A stretch of 64,000 nucleotides of DNA from an uncultured Lachnospiraceae bacterium (GTDB taxonomy: Bacteria > Bacillota > Clostridia > Lachnospirales > Lachnospiraceae): assembly GCA_910588775.1 (NCBI GenBank), contig CAJURH010000010.1, positions 1-64,000 of the forward strand, written 5' to 3'. Below the pieces are notes generated by a model that ran no database searches, was not told the origin of the DNA, and saw only the letters and a program-made list of their open reading frames with translations. A program made the translations under genes and the position numbers. Positions 17,165 to 26,626 of the stretch are shown one piece after another. The stretch's first letter is position 1, and every line of letters starts with the position of its first letter.

Positions 17165-19135
17165 CTATTGTTCCTTTAATTTGAACTTGGAAACCAGATC
17201 TTTCAGCATATTGGCCTGACCAGACAATTCCTCACTTGCCGCAGCGCTTTTCTCCGCGGTGGTCATGTTGGACTGCACCACTTCAGAAATCTGGTCGATG
17301 CCGCGGATAACCTCTTCCGTGGCCGACGCCTGTTTGGCAGAATAATCGGCAATTCCTTCGATTAGCTGGTTCACTTCTTTGGCTTGTTCCACCACAGCCA
17401 TCATAGACGCTGTGGTATCTTTGGCCACGCTGGTTCCCTCTTCCACCGCTTCCACAGTCTGATCAATCAAAACGGTGGTGTTTTTGGCCGCTTCCGAAGA
17501 TCTGCCCGCAAGGCTTCTCACCTCATCCGCCACCACGGCAAAGCCTTTTCCCGCTTCTCCGGCCCGGGCCGCTTCCACCGCCGCATTTAACGCCAGGATA
17601 TTGGTCTGAAACGCAATGTCCTCAATGGTTTTGATAATGCTATGAATCTCTGTTGACTTGCCGCTGATTTTCTGCATAGCCACATTCATCTCCCGCATCT
17701 TATCATTGCTCTCAAGGATGCTGCTTCCCACTTCCTGGGAAATCTGACTGGCTTTTTTGGCTCCCATGGCGGTCTTCTGGATGCCGTCGGACACTTCTCC
17801 AATATGGGTGGCCAGCATTTCCACTGCGTCGTTTTGCTGGAGAGAACCCTGCGAAAGAGTCTGCGCTCCGTCAGACACGTATTTGGCGCCTTCCGACACT
17901 TGCCCTGCCGCTTCATTGATCTGCCCCAAGGTGTCGTTGAACGCGCTGGAAATCGCCTCCAAGGACTCCTTTATCTTGGCAAATTCGCCCACATATTCAT
18001 GGGAAAGCTGAAAATCCAGATTGCCATGGGCAATTTCCTGAAGTTTTTCCGATGCCTCATCGATATAAGCCACATAATCGCGCAACCGCAGCACGGTTTT
18101 GCCAAAATTATCCGCCAGCTCACCCAGCTCATCGTTGGAGCAGTGACGAATGGTCTGATCCAACTGGCCTTCCGCAATCTGAGCGGCCACTTCATTCAGT
18201 TCCGCCACTGGCCGGCCAATGATTCTCCGCACCAGAAGGATAATCAGAACCACCGCCCCGATAATCGCCACTATAGAAACGGAAGCCATCATGCCAGTGA
18301 GCGTCAGCAGATCGCTTAACACTTCGGACCTGGACACATAGGCCACTGCTGTCCAGTCGCTGTCCGGCACCTGCGCCACTTGTATGTACACATTGTTCTC
18401 GTAAAGAGATAGCCCGGATTCTTCCTTTTGTATCTGTTCATTGGCGTAGGCATACATATCTCCATCAAATTCGCTCATGACGCGCCCGGTCATTTCCTTG
18501 TCCCGATGTCCCAGGATTGTGCCCGTCCGGGTATCCACCAGGAAAATCCCACCGTTCTCCTCCAGACGGATGTCCGCCACAATGTCCGCGATGGAATCCA
18601 GATATACATCGGCGGCGGCAACGCCCCGGGTATTTCCTTGCGCGTCTTTCAGCACACCAGAAGCGCCCACCACGTAAGACTGGCTATCCTCGTCAAAATA
18701 CACATCACCTAGGATGAAGTTCTCCGATTGAATGCCGTCCCGATACCAGGATTTCTCCTTAGCGTTAAAATCCGGTCCTGGCACAAAAGACGCGTGATAC
18801 AGCGATCCATCCGTCAACGCCACATACAGCCCTGCCGGATACGCGTCGTTTTGGTCCACGGTATGTTTGATATAAGCTTCCATAGCGGGAATATCCATAT
18901 TTTCATACTCAATGGTATCCCGCTGCATCTCCAGCATAGTCAGCGTTTTGTTCATCCATGCGCCGGTTTCCTGTAACGTCTTATCTGTTGTTTCTTGCAG
19001 CAATTTTTCACTCTTTTCCTGCAACGCGCCCGAAACGCGATTGTATACAATCAGAAGAAGCGCCGCGACCATAAGTATAATGGTCACCATAATCGCCGCA
19101 ACCAGTTTCTTTGCAATCCCCCTCTTTGCTTTCAT
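17165..19135 (-). CDS. Methyl-accepting chemotaxis protein with dCache-type sensor
   Basis: A 656-aa chemoreceptor. Membrane helix 1 is about residues 10-30. The extracellular sensor (about 35-275) contains LYVALTDGSLYHA and WYRDGI, typical of dCache_1 ligand domains. Helix 2 is about 280-305, followed by HAMP, then the signalling coiled coil with the conserved tip (IEDIAFQTNILALNAAVEA). The ATG at 19135 is chosen over an upstream GTG because AAGGAG is eight bases before it. The ligand is unknown. Confidence 0.92.
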   Translation of the reverse strand: MKAKRGIAKKLVAAIMVTIILMVAALLLIVYNRVSGALQEKSEKLLQETTDKTLQETGAWMNKTLTMLEMQRDTIEYENMDIPAMEAYIKHTVDQNDAYPAGLYVALTDGSLYHASFVPGPDFNAKEKSWYRDGIQSENFILGDVYFDEDSQSYVVGASGVLKDAQGNTRGVAAADVYLDSIADIVADIRLEENGGIFLVDTRTGTILGHRDKEMTGRVMSEFDGDMYAYANEQIQKEESGLSLYENNVYIQVAQVPDSDWTAVAYVSRSEVLSDLLTLTGMMASVSIVAIIGAVVLIILLVRRIIGRPVAELNEVAAQIAEGQLDQTIRHCSNDELGELADNFGKTVLRLRDYVAYIDEASEKLQEIAHGNLDFQLSHEYVGEFAKIKESLEAISSAFNDTLGQINEAAGQVSEGAKYVSDGAQTLSQGSLQQNDAVEMLATHIGEVSDGIQKTAMGAKKASQISQEVGSSILESNDKMREMNVAMQKISGKSTEIHSIIKTIEDIAFQTNILALNAAVEAARAGEAGKGFAVVADEVRSLAGRSSEAAKNTTVLIDQTVEAVEEGTSVAKDTTASMMAVVEQAKEVNQLIEGIADYSAKQASATEEVIRGIDQISEVVQSNMTTAEKSAAASEELSGQANMLKDLVSKFKLKEQ

Positions 19136-19169
19136 GTTTCCCACTCCTTATCATATATTTTTCATATAG

Positions 19170-19224
19170 ATGATTGCGAAACACCCATTTCATGGCAGAA
19201 GAAATAAATGTTTCACAATCGCCT
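19170..19224 (-). repeat. Dispersed palindromic repeat, copy B
   Basis: A 55-bp unit whose ends are inverted: GATTGCGAAAC (19172-19182) and GTTTCACAATC (19210-19220). In minus orientation it shares GAAATGGGTGTTTCGCAATC with the terminal part of copies D and E. It lies between the chemoreceptor and cytidylate-kinase-like genes. Confidence 0.6.
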
Positions 19225-19231
19225 ATATCTT

Positions 19232-19268
19232 TCAAACAATAACGCCCGCCAGAACATGTCTGCGGGCG
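19232..19268 (-). terminator. Terminator of the amino-acid ABC/kinase operon
   Basis: Stem CGCCCGC (19243-19249) with GCGGGCG (19262-19268). On the minus strand it is followed by TTATTGTTTG, downstream of the kinase-like gene stop at 19289. Confidence 0.6.
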
Positions 19269-19288
19269 CAAAAAGAGCCTGCGGACAC

Positions 19289-19891
19289 TCATTGGCCGTC
19301 GGATGTCTTCTCTCCGGCAAGCCTCCATAAAATATCCGTACATGTCTCGATCCCCAGAGACGAGGTGCTCAGAGACACATCGTAATAGTCCGCGAAGCCA
19401 AATTCTGTATTGGTATAATAGAAACAATATTTTCGACGGGCCTTGTCGATGAGGCGGATTTTCTCACTGATCTTGGATTCCGGCGTATCCGACATGCGCC
19501 CTTTCATCCGCTCCATCCGCCAATGGGGGTCCCCATGGAGAAACACGTGAAGGCAACTGTCAAATTCTTTCAAAATGGTGTTGGCGTTACGCCCCACAAT
19601 GACGCACCTTCCTTTTTCGCCGATTTGACGAATTACGTCCTGCTGTATCTCAAAAAGTTTCTCATTGAGCGGTTTATTGTAAAAATCAAAAAGACTCTGT
19701 GCAAATCCAAAGTTGATGGGAACTTTCTCGTCCCATTTGATAATGCTCTCCACGTCCATGTTCGCCAAACGCGCCGCCTGCAAGATAATCTCTTTATCGT
19801 AATATTCGTAATTGAGTTTTTTCGCAAGGGCCTTGCCGATTTCGCCGCCGCCCGCGCCAAATTCACGGCTGATGGTAATAATCCTTTTCAT
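19289..19891 (-). CDS. Cytidylate kinase-like family protein
   Basis: A 200-aa P-loop nucleotide kinase-like protein (cytidylate kinase-like 2 family). It has the N-terminal ISREFGAGGGEIGKALAKKL phosphate-binding loop, and later IGEKGRCVIVGRNANTIL and LIDKARRKYCFYYT. It starts 17 bp after the ABC ATPase stop, so it is probably cotranscribed with the transporter. Its substrate is unknown; it is shorter than, and distinct from, the essential Cmk. Confidence 0.82.
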   Translation of the reverse strand: MKRIITISREFGAGGGEIGKALAKKLNYEYYDKEIILQAARLANMDVESIIKWDEKVPINFGFAQSLFDFYNKPLNEKLFEIQQDVIRQIGEKGRCVIVGRNANTILKEFDSCLHVFLHGDPHWRMERMKGRMSDTPESKISEKIRLIDKARRKYCFYYTNTEFGFADYYDVSLSTSSLGIETCTDILWRLAGEKTSDGQ

Positions 19892-19908
19892 ATTGCCCGC
19901 CTTTCTTT

Positions 19909-20649
19909 CTACAAAACTTTATTCAGGAAATCAATGGTTCGCTCTTCCTTAGGATGATCAATGATTTCTTCTGGCGTGCCCTGCTCCACAATGTATCCAG
20001 CGTCCATAAACACAATCCGGTCGGCAACCTCTCTGGCAAATCCAATCTCATGGGTCACCACCACCATGGTCATGCCGTCAGCGGCCAGCTTCTTCATAAC
20101 AGCCAGAACCTCGCCTACCATCTCTGGGTCCAATGCGGAAGTAGGCTCATCAAAGAGCATAATGTCGGGACTCATAGCCAGCGCCCTTGCAATGGCCACA
20201 CGTTGCTTCTGTCCACCAGAAATCTGACTGGGGTACACATCTGCTTTCGCGTCCATGCCCACACGCTTCAAAAGATTCATGCCCGTCTCTGTGGCCTGGG
20301 CCTTGGTCATTTTCTTCAACTCCACAGGAGCCAGCATAATGTTCTCCAGCACGGTTTTATGGGGAAAGAGGTTGAAGTGCTGGAATACCATTCCGATGTT
20401 TTCCCGGACTTTATTGATATCTGTGTGTTTATCCGTCACGTCCTGGCCGTCCACAAGGATGGTTCCCGCCGTGGCCGTCTCCAACTGGTTCAGGCACCGC
20501 AGAAATGTGGATTTTCCACTGCCGGAAGGTCCCAGAAGGACCACCACTTCGCCTTCGTCGATATCCATGCTGATATCCTTCAAAACCTCCAGTTTCCCGA
20601 AGCTCTTTTTCAAATTTTTCACATGTACTTTTACCTTCTTATCTTCCAC
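19909..20649 (-). CDS. Polar amino-acid ABC transporter ATPase
   Basis: A 246-aa ATPase: Walker A GPSGSGKST near residue 39, signature SGGQKQRVAIARAL near 142, Walker B IMLFDEPTSALDP near 165, and the switch His in VTHEIG. The GlnQ-like family energises glutamine, glutamate, cystine or basic amino-acid uptake. It overlaps the permease gene by 11 bp. Confidence 0.94.
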   Translation of the reverse strand: MEDKKVKVHVKNLKKSFGKLEVLKDISMDIDEGEVVVLLGPSGSGKSTFLRCLNQLETATAGTILVDGQDVTDKHTDINKVRENIGMVFQHFNLFPHKTVLENIMLAPVELKKMTKAQATETGMNLLKRVGMDAKADVYPSQISGGQKQRVAIARALAMSPDIMLFDEPTSALDPEMVGEVLAVMKKLAADGMTMVVVTHEIGFAREVADRIVFMDAGYIVEQGTPEEIIDHPKEERTIDFLNKVL

Positions 20650-21307
20650 GGTTCATCCTCCTCTCAATCCTCTTTGCAATTCTGCTTAAGGTGACAATGA
20701 CCACCATATACATGATACCCACAATGGCCCATGTCTGAAGACTCTTAAATGTATTTCCCGATATGGTTTTTCCAATGTTGGTCAATTCCGGGAAACCAAT
20801 TACGGAAAGGATGGAGGTATCCTTTAATGTGATAATGAACTGGTTTATGATGGACGGAATCATGGTGCGGATGGCCTGGGGCAGCACTACTTTGCGCATA
20901 CTCTTTCCGTAGGAAAGTCCCAGGCTCCGGCTGGCCTCCATCTGCCCTTTGTCCACGCTCTCAATGCCAGCGCGGATAATCTCCGCCATATAAGCGCCGC
21001 AGTTCATGGCCAGGGCGATGGTGCCCGCCTGAAGAGCTGTCAGACGAAAATCCTGGAATCCCAAAGACTTAATTCCCTGGGGCACGCCGAAAAAGATGAA
21101 GTACGCCAATACAATCAGCGGCACGCCTCGCACGGCGTCCACATATATGGTGCCGATACAGTTGAAAATACGGTTTTTTCCAACATTCATCAAAGCGAAA
21201 ATCATACCAACGATGGCCGCGAAAATCAGTGACAAAAGCGTCAAAAGCAGCGTTTTCCCCAACGCTCCCAAAAGCATGGCCGAATATTTTTCAATGATTA
21301 CGAGCAT
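20639..21307 (-). CDS. Polar amino-acid ABC transporter permease
   Basis: A 222-aa HisM/GlnP-type permease with about five helices. The cytoplasmic coupling loop EASRSLGLSYGKSMRKVVLPQAIR (near residue 134, EAA-type) is evident. It lies between the binding-protein and ATPase genes. A strong hairpin upstream (21380-21428) may lower its expression relative to the binding protein. Confidence 0.93.
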   Translation of the reverse strand: MLVIIEKYSAMLLGALGKTLLLTLLSLIFAAIVGMIFALMNVGKNRIFNCIGTIYVDAVRGVPLIVLAYFIFFGVPQGIKSLGFQDFRLTALQAGTIALAMNCGAYMAEIIRAGIESVDKGQMEASRSLGLSYGKSMRKVVLPQAIRTMIPSIINQFIITLKDTSILSVIGFPELTNIGKTISGNTFKSLQTWAIVGIMYMVVIVTLSRIAKRIERRMNRGR

Positions 21308-21379
21308 GACTTTTCTCCTCCTGTGTTCATTTTATATAATTATAATGCCATATGAACAATATTTTACCATAAAATTCCC

Positions 21380-21428
21380 CAAAAAACAAGAACGCGAAAA
21401 AACCATAAATGATTTCTCCGCGCTCTTG
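21380..21428 (-). terminator. Attenuating terminator between binding-protein and permease genes
   Basis: Minus-strand stem from 21428-21419 with 21396-21387 (10 bp, one G-U), followed by six Ts (21386-21381). It is a good intrinsic terminator inside an operon, probably leaky, to give more binding protein than membrane subunits. Confidence 0.7.
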
Positions 21429-21449
21429 GTTCATGGCATCTACCGTATG

Positions 21450-22295
21450 CTATTTCAGGTATTTATCGATGATCTCGTCATATTTTCCGTTTGCTTTGAT
21501 GTTCTTAAGTCCTGCGTTAAACAGATCCAACAACTCCTGGTTCTTCTCATCCATGATGGCGAATCCATAAGGCGCACCCTCACTCTCCATTCCCTCTGGA
21601 ATCTGCAACGCAAGGTCACCCTCTTTGATAGAGGAAGCCATAATCGGGGTGTCTTCCACACAAGCTGCGCTATTGCCTAAGATAACGTCCTGATACATGG
21701 TAGGTGAATCTTCAAATACAGTCACGGTAAATCCGTACTCGTCTTTCAAGCTGTTGGCAAAGTCCGCGCCCGCCGTGGCGTTTTTCACAGCTACGCTCTT
21801 GCCTTTTAAATCCTCAAAGCTCTTGATATCGCTGTCTGTGGGCACTACAAATGTCTGGGTTGCATCGTAGTATCCATCTGAGAAAATCCAACCGGAATCG
21901 ATCCGTTCCTGTTTGATGGTGGCTCCCGCAATCAAAGCGTCTGCCTGGCCAGCCTGAACCGCCGCCACGCCAGAATCCCATCCCAAGCTCTGCAGATCAT
22001 ATTCGAATCCCTGGTCTTCTGCAATGGCTGCAAGGATGTCCACGTCAATGCCTACAAACTCGTTGTCTTCATTGGTGTACTCAAATGGCTTGAACACGGT
22101 GTCCGTAGCAACCACCCATTTCTTTCCAGACGCTGCGTCGGCGGCGTCTGTATCCTCCTCAGTGTCCGCGTCGTCCGCTGCCTGGGTCTCCTCCGCCGTT
22201 GGCGCATCCTTCGCGTCGTCCGAACCGGAACCGCAGCCTACCAGCATTCCCGCTGTCATAACAGCGCACAGTAATAAAGCAAGTTTCTTTTTCAT
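21450..22295 (-). CDS. Polar amino-acid ABC transporter substrate-binding lipoprotein
   Basis: A 281-aa extracellular binding protein. The signal peptide ends in a lipobox (GMLVGCGSG), so it is anchored through Cys about residue 21. An Asp/Glu/Ala-rich linker spans about 25-58, then the SBP_bac_3 fold (FKPFEYTNEDNEFVGIDVDI, later AVKNATAGADF). Binding residues are not sufficient to name the amino acid. First gene of the operon, with a consensus promoter. Confidence 0.93.
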   Translation of the reverse strand: MKKKLALLLCAVMTAGMLVGCGSGSDDAKDAPTAEETQAADDADTEEDTDAADAASGKKWVVATDTVFKPFEYTNEDNEFVGIDVDILAAIAEDQGFEYDLQSLGWDSGVAAVQAGQADALIAGATIKQERIDSGWIFSDGYYDATQTFVVPTDSDIKSFEDLKGKSVAVKNATAGADFANSLKDEYGFTVTVFEDSPTMYQDVILGNSAACVEDTPIMASSIKEGDLALQIPEGMESEGAPYGFAIMDEKNQELLDLFNAGLKNIKANGKYDEIIDKYLK

Positions 22296-22343
22296 GGAAA
22301 TATCCTCCTCTGTTTTTTCAATTCCCCAAACGCATACTCCATA

Positions 22344-22372
22344 ATTATATTGAAATTCCGTTTTTTTGTCAA
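22344..22372 (-). promoter_or_regulatory. Consensus promoter of the amino-acid ABC operon
   Basis: Minus strand TTGACA (22372-22367), 17-bp spacer and TATAAT (22349-22344), about 50 bp upstream of the binding-protein start. Confidence 0.8.
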
Positions 22373-22410
22373 GGGCCGTTCCACCATCACTTCCAGTGCA
22401 TTCTTAATAA

Positions 22411-22470
22411 ATGATTGCAAACTGCCCATTTCGCAACCAGATTTTGGGCAAGACAATTCCACGATTACCT
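22411..22470 (-). repeat. Dispersed palindromic repeat, copy C
   Basis: A 60-bp copy in minus orientation. Its reverse complement shares, with small changes, the TTGCCCAAA block, the CYGGTTRCGAAA block and the terminal GTTTGCAATCAT block with copies D and E. It lies 18 bp beyond the methyltransferase stop. Confidence 0.6.
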
Positions 22471-22488
22471 ATTCCAAAAACAACAAAT

Positions 22489-23271
22489 TCATGGTTTCTT
22501 CGCGCAAATGTTTATTCTGCGAAAAGTTTCAAAACACGTCCCATCCGCCTGCCGCGTCCTGGCGACCATTTTCTCAACCGCTTCCCGGCGAAACGCCTCT
22601 TTCTTTTCTGAAGGAACATCTTGAATAAACGGCACAATGCTGGGCTGGTCAATCCACTGAATTAATTCATTCTCGTTGGCAAAATACCGATCTTTGTTTT
22701 CCTCTGTGATTTGAATTTGACAAAAGCCCGCCTCCTGGGCCATCCGTTTGTATTCCTTAGCCGAGAGCATCACCCATGGCCACTGAAAATTTATAAAATA
22801 AGGTTCATATTCTGGTTCGGCGATGATTTCCCGCATCAGCCTGTTAAACGCCGCGCAAGTTCCATTTCCCGCGAAATTCCAGTATATGCTGCCTCCTGGC
22901 TTCAGCGCCTGCAGAGAATTTTTCAGAAGCGAAACGTGGTCTTTTACCCAGTGCAGGGCTGCGTTGGAATAGATGATATCAAATTCATCTTTAAAAGCCA
23001 TAACGTTTATATCCATCCGGACAAATTTCAGATTCGCTCTCTCCAACGCTTTGGCCGTCTGTATCATGCCTGTGGACGCGTCAATTCCCAGAACATTTCC
23101 TTCTGGAACCAGATCTGCAAGCCTCTCTGTCAACGCTCCATCGCCACAGCCCAGATCCAGAATCTTCTCGTGGCCTGTCAGATGTATCTGAGAAATCAGA
23201 CTGTATCCCCACTCTTTTTGATGTTTCGAAGCTTTTTTATATTTTTCACCGTCAAATTCATATGTTCCCAT
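22489..23271 (-). CDS. Class I SAM-dependent methyltransferase (trans-aconitate-methyltransferase-like)
   Basis: A 260-aa methyltransferase. SAM-binding motif I is ILDLGCGDGALTERLA near residue 38, then NVLGIDAST, FDIIYSNAALHWV near 96, and LKPGGSIYWNF near 124. The HWV motif resembles trans-aconitate/malonyl-ACP methyltransferases. It follows the flippase gene by 12 bp. Acceptor unknown. Confidence 0.87.
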   Translation of the reverse strand: MGTYEFDGEKYKKASKHQKEWGYSLISQIHLTGHEKILDLGCGDGALTERLADLVPEGNVLGIDASTGMIQTAKALERANLKFVRMDINVMAFKDEFDIIYSNAALHWVKDHVSLLKNSLQALKPGGSIYWNFAGNGTCAAFNRLMREIIAEPEYEPYFINFQWPWVMLSAKEYKRMAQEAGFCQIQITEENKDRYFANENELIQWIDQPSIVPFIQDVPSEKKEAFRREAVEKMVARTRQADGTCFETFRRINICAKKP

Positions 23272-23283
23272 CTTATCCTCCCG

Positions 23284-24909
23284 TCACCCGTATATTTTCA
23301 AAATCCATGCAATCCGCACCAACACACTGCCAAATGGAAACGCCTGAAGCTGCTCCTGGGGCACACGGGCGATGATAATATACAGAATAATATACACCGC
23401 CGCCGCAATAGGCACCGACACAAATAGCCCCAGCAAATTCGATGGTATCAAAAGATAGACGCAAGTATACAAAAGCCAAGCGGCCAGAGCCATGGGTATG
23501 GACGCTAAAAGGGGAAGCAAGTAGGCGTCTTTCCATTTATTTTTGTAACCGAGATACTTTTTCATGGATATATCGTTTAAAATGCAGATGATCACGGAAT
23601 AAATGATAATCGCAATGACCACCGCCAAAATCCCAAGGCCCGTGGTGAACAGCATCAATATCAGCGAAGACACATCCACCACTAGGGCGATGGCTGCGTT
23701 GCGCATGGGCAGGTTGGGCATTCCGATGCCCTGCAGCACGCCGTTTGAGATATTGGACAGGCCGTTTAAAATAACTGTAATGGCTCCTACGCTTAATAGC
23801 AGCCCGGCAGTGCCGATGGTGTCCGGAAATAAAATCCGCACAATGGGCTGGGATAATACGGCCAGCCCCACCGCCGACGGGATGGAAATGAACATGGACA
23901 ACTGCACCGCCTGGTCCACTTTGCTGTTGGCCAGCTCCAGATGTTCCCTTGCATAGGCGGCGGACACTTCTGGTATCATGGATGTGGGCGCGGCGCTGGA
24001 CAAAGTCAGCGGAATATTGATGATGGAAAGAAAATAGATGGAATATTCCGTGTACAGCATACGGATGCCCTCGTCCTCGAATCCCTGATGCCCCAGGATT
24101 TCGGAAAAAAGATACCCATCAACGTATCCGTTCACATTGTAGATAAAAGAGCTCAAGATAATCGGCGTCACCATCAACAAAATCACCTCAAGCGCTTCCC
24201 GGTAGCTCTCCTCCCGGCCAGTTCTGTCTGAAGCGATCTTTTTGCGGATGATTTTCCGGTTCAACTGATAAACCACCAGTACGAATAATAGCGCCACCAG
24301 TACGCCAACCCCTGTGCCGATGGTGCCGCCAGCGGCGCCCCACCGGTCCATGCTGTCTTTGTCTGCGCCCGCCACAAATTCAATGAAGAACCATGCGGCC
24401 AGAATGCTGAAAATGGCATTGGCAAACTGTTCCAGAATCTGGGAAATGGAGGTGGGAACCATATTGCGGTATGCCTGAAAATACCCTCGGTACACGCCTA
24501 AAATGCCAGACAAGAAAATCGTGGGCGCCAAAACCCGAAGCGCCAGCGTAGCCCCCTGCTGATTGCTGGGAATCAAGATTCCCGCTCCCACCAGGCAGAA
24601 AAAAGCCACCGCACCGCCCATAACCGCCGCATAAAGCAGCGAGCCTTTGAAGTATTTGTGGGCGTTTCTGTACTCCCCTTTGGCCAGTTTCTCGGCGATA
24701 ATCTTAGAAACCGCCTGGGGAATGCTGTAGGAAGCGATCATCAGAAGAATCAGATACGCCTGCTGCGCCAGCCCATAATAGGCCATGCCGTCCGCCCCCA
24801 CAATATGGGTCAGGGGACTTTTATAAAGAAGGCCCACCACCTTTGAAATCAATGCCGCCACCATCAGAAAGGAAGCGTTTTTCACCAATACATTGCGTTT
24901 GGAACTCAT
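23284..24909 (-). CDS. SpoVB/MurJ-like polysaccharide flippase
   Basis: A 541-aa membrane protein of the MVF/PST flippase superfamily with about 14 helices. Start region KNASFLMVAALISKVVGLLYKSPL and the GADGMAYYGLAQQAY segment are typical of SpoVB/YabM-type proteins, which move lipid-linked cell-wall precursors. ATG at 24909 preferred over a GTG three bases upstream because of GAGG spacing. A second member begins at 63121. Confidence 0.9.
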   Translation of the reverse strand: MSSKRNVLVKNASFLMVAALISKVVGLLYKSPLTHIVGADGMAYYGLAQQAYLILLMIASYSIPQAVSKIIAEKLAKGEYRNAHKYFKGSLLYAAVMGGAVAFFCLVGAGILIPSNQQGATLALRVLAPTIFLSGILGVYRGYFQAYRNMVPTSISQILEQFANAIFSILAAWFFIEFVAGADKDSMDRWGAAGGTIGTGVGVLVALLFVLVVYQLNRKIIRKKIASDRTGREESYREALEVILLMVTPIILSSFIYNVNGYVDGYLFSEILGHQGFEDEGIRMLYTEYSIYFLSIINIPLTLSSAAPTSMIPEVSAAYAREHLELANSKVDQAVQLSMFISIPSAVGLAVLSQPIVRILFPDTIGTAGLLLSVGAITVILNGLSNISNGVLQGIGMPNLPMRNAAIALVVDVSSLILMLFTTGLGILAVVIAIIIYSVIICILNDISMKKYLGYKNKWKDAYLLPLLASIPMALAAWLLYTCVYLLIPSNLLGLFVSVPIAAAVYIILYIIIARVPQEQLQAFPFGSVLVRIAWILKIYG

Positions 24910-24943
24910 CACTTATCCTCGGTTCTTTTACTTATGAAAATCC

Positions 24944-24959
24944 GCCGCCAAAAGGCGGC
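24944..24959 (-). terminator. Hairpin after ung
   Basis: GCCGCC (24944-24949), 4-base loop, GGCGGC (24954-24959), followed on the minus strand by GGATTTTC. A second longer dyad pairs 24983-24990 with 25019-25026. Both lie between ung and the flippase gene. Confidence 0.5.
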
Positions 24960-25037
24960 ATATATTCAAGGATTCCAAGTACGCCCGCAGAACTTTCATT
25001 TATGGCGGAGCGCCTGCCCTGCGGGCGCATGGAAGTT

Positions 25038-25712
25038 TTATATGTTTTCAATCTGCCAGTCAATGGGCGTAAGATTCCGGCTTTCCAAAAAAGCGTTGGT
25101 CTGACTAAACGGCCGGCTCCCAAAGAACCCTCTCCTGGCAGACAGCGGACTGGGATGGGGCGCTTCCAGTATCAGATGGGCAGAATTATTAAGCATCCGT
25201 TTCTTTGCCTGGGCGGGCCGTCCCCACAGAATAAACACCATGGGCTGATCCTGGGCGTTTAAAACACGAATAGCCGCATCGGTGAATTCCTCCCAACCCA
25301 GATTCCGGTGAGAATTGGCTTGATGCGCCCGCACCGTCAGCACCGTGTTCAGAAGAAGCACGCCCTGTCTGGCCCATTTCTCCAGATATCCGTTATTGGG
25401 TATGTAACAGCCCAAGTCGTCGTGAAGCTCCTGGTAAATGTTCACCAGGGACGGCGGAACCTCCACCCCTTTTTTCACAGAAAAGCACAGGCCGTGAGCC
25501 TGCCCCTGATTGTGATAGGGATCTTGCCCTAGGATAACTACTTTCACTTTATTCAGCGGCGTAAAATGAAATGCATTGAAAATATCGTCCGCGGGAGGAA
25601 AAATCAGCTTGGTCTGATATTCCTCGTTGACGGTCTGAAACAAACTACGGTAATATGGTTTCTTAAATTCACCCTGGAGGGCGTCCAGCCATTCACCTGC
25701 TAATGGTGGCAT
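25038..25712 (-). CDS. ung: Uracil-DNA glycosylase
   Basis: A 224-aa family 1 UDG removing uracil from DNA. The catalytic water-activating motif GQDPYHNQGQAHGLCFS is near residue 61, and HPSPLSARRGFFG near 185 is the DNA-intercalation loop. Full length. Confidence 0.96.
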   Translation of the reverse strand: MPPLAGEWLDALQGEFKKPYYRSLFQTVNEEYQTKLIFPPADDIFNAFHFTPLNKVKVVILGQDPYHNQGQAHGLCFSVKKGVEVPPSLVNIYQELHDDLGCYIPNNGYLEKWARQGVLLLNTVLTVRAHQANSHRNLGWEEFTDAAIRVLNAQDQPMVFILWGRPAQAKKRMLNNSAHLILEAPHPSPLSARRGFFGSRPFSQTNAFLESRNLTPIDWQIENI

Positions 25713-25742
25713 TGCAATCTCTCCCTTCTTTTGTACGATTTT

Positions 25743-25844
25743 AGGCGATTACGAAGCTGATATTCTGTACACTTGCGTTTGTTCAGCATAATTTGTCTAT
25801 TTTGCCCAAACTCCGGTTACGAAATGTACGTTTCGCAATCGCCT
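25743..25844 (+). repeat. Dispersed palindromic repeat, copy D
   Basis: The longest copy (102 bp), between ung and hisF. Inverted ends AGGCGATTACGAAG and CGTTTCGCAATCGCCT. It shares the internal TGCGTTTGTTCA and CCGGTTACGAAA blocks with copy E. Confidence 0.65.
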
Positions 25845-25864
25845 GGAAATAAAACATTCCCGCA

Positions 25865-26626
25865 TCACAGCCTTACGGAAACATTCCTCTTCGCCAGGTA
25901 TTCCTTCACTTGCGAAATCTCCAGCTCTTTATAGTGAAACAGTGAAGCCGCCAAGGCCGCATCCGCACCGCCCTTTGTCAACGCCTCATAAAAATGTTCC
26001 AGCGTTCCGGCGCCGCCGGAGGCGATCACGGGAATGTCCACCGCGTCCGCCACCATACGGGTCAGCGCTAAATCGTAGCCCGTTTTGGCGCCGTCGCAGT
26101 CCATGCTGGTGAGAAGGATTTCCCCGGCTCCCAGGCTTTCGGCCTTTTTCACCCACTCCAGCGCGTCTATGCCCATATCCAGCCGTCCGCCGTTCTTGTA
26201 AATGTTCCAGCCACTGCCGTCTTCCCTTCGCTTAGCGTCCACCGCCACCACCACGCACTGGCTGCCAAACTTCATGGCCGCGTCGTGAATCAGCGCCGGG
26301 TTATCGATGGCCGCCGAATTGATGGAGACTTTATCGGCGCCTTCCCGCAGTATCAGCCGGAAGTCCTCCACTGTGCGGATGCCGCCGCCCACAGTAAACG
26401 GGATAAATACCTGCTCCGCCACTTTGCGCACCATATCCACCACCGTCTCCCGCTGGTCCGAAGACGCTGTGATATCCAGAAACACCAACTCATCCGCGCC
26501 AGCCTGGCCATACGCCCGGCCTACTTCCACCGGATCTCCGGCGTCTCTTAAATTCACAAAATTAATGCCCTTCACCACTCTGCCTTTGTTCACATCCAGG
26601 CAGGGAATAACCCGTTTCGTAAACAT
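25865..26626 (-). CDS. hisF: Imidazole glycerol phosphate synthase, cyclase subunit
   Basis: A 253-aa TIM barrel. The catalytic Asp is in IPCLDVNKGRVVKG near residue 11, and the second in LLTSMDCDGAKTGYD near 176. With HisH it makes imidazole glycerol phosphate for histidine, and AICAR. It overlaps hisH by one base (TGATG). Confidence 0.96.
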   Translation of the reverse strand: MFTKRVIPCLDVNKGRVVKGINFVNLRDAGDPVEVGRAYGQAGADELVFLDITASSDQRETVVDMVRKVAEQVFIPFTVGGGIRTVEDFRLILREGADKVSINSAAIDNPALIHDAAMKFGSQCVVVAVDAKRREDGSGWNIYKNGGRLDMGIDALEWVKKAESLGAGEILLTSMDCDGAKTGYDLALTRMVADAVDIPVIASGGAGTLEHFYEALTKGGADAALAASLFHYKELEISQVKEYLAKRNVSVRL

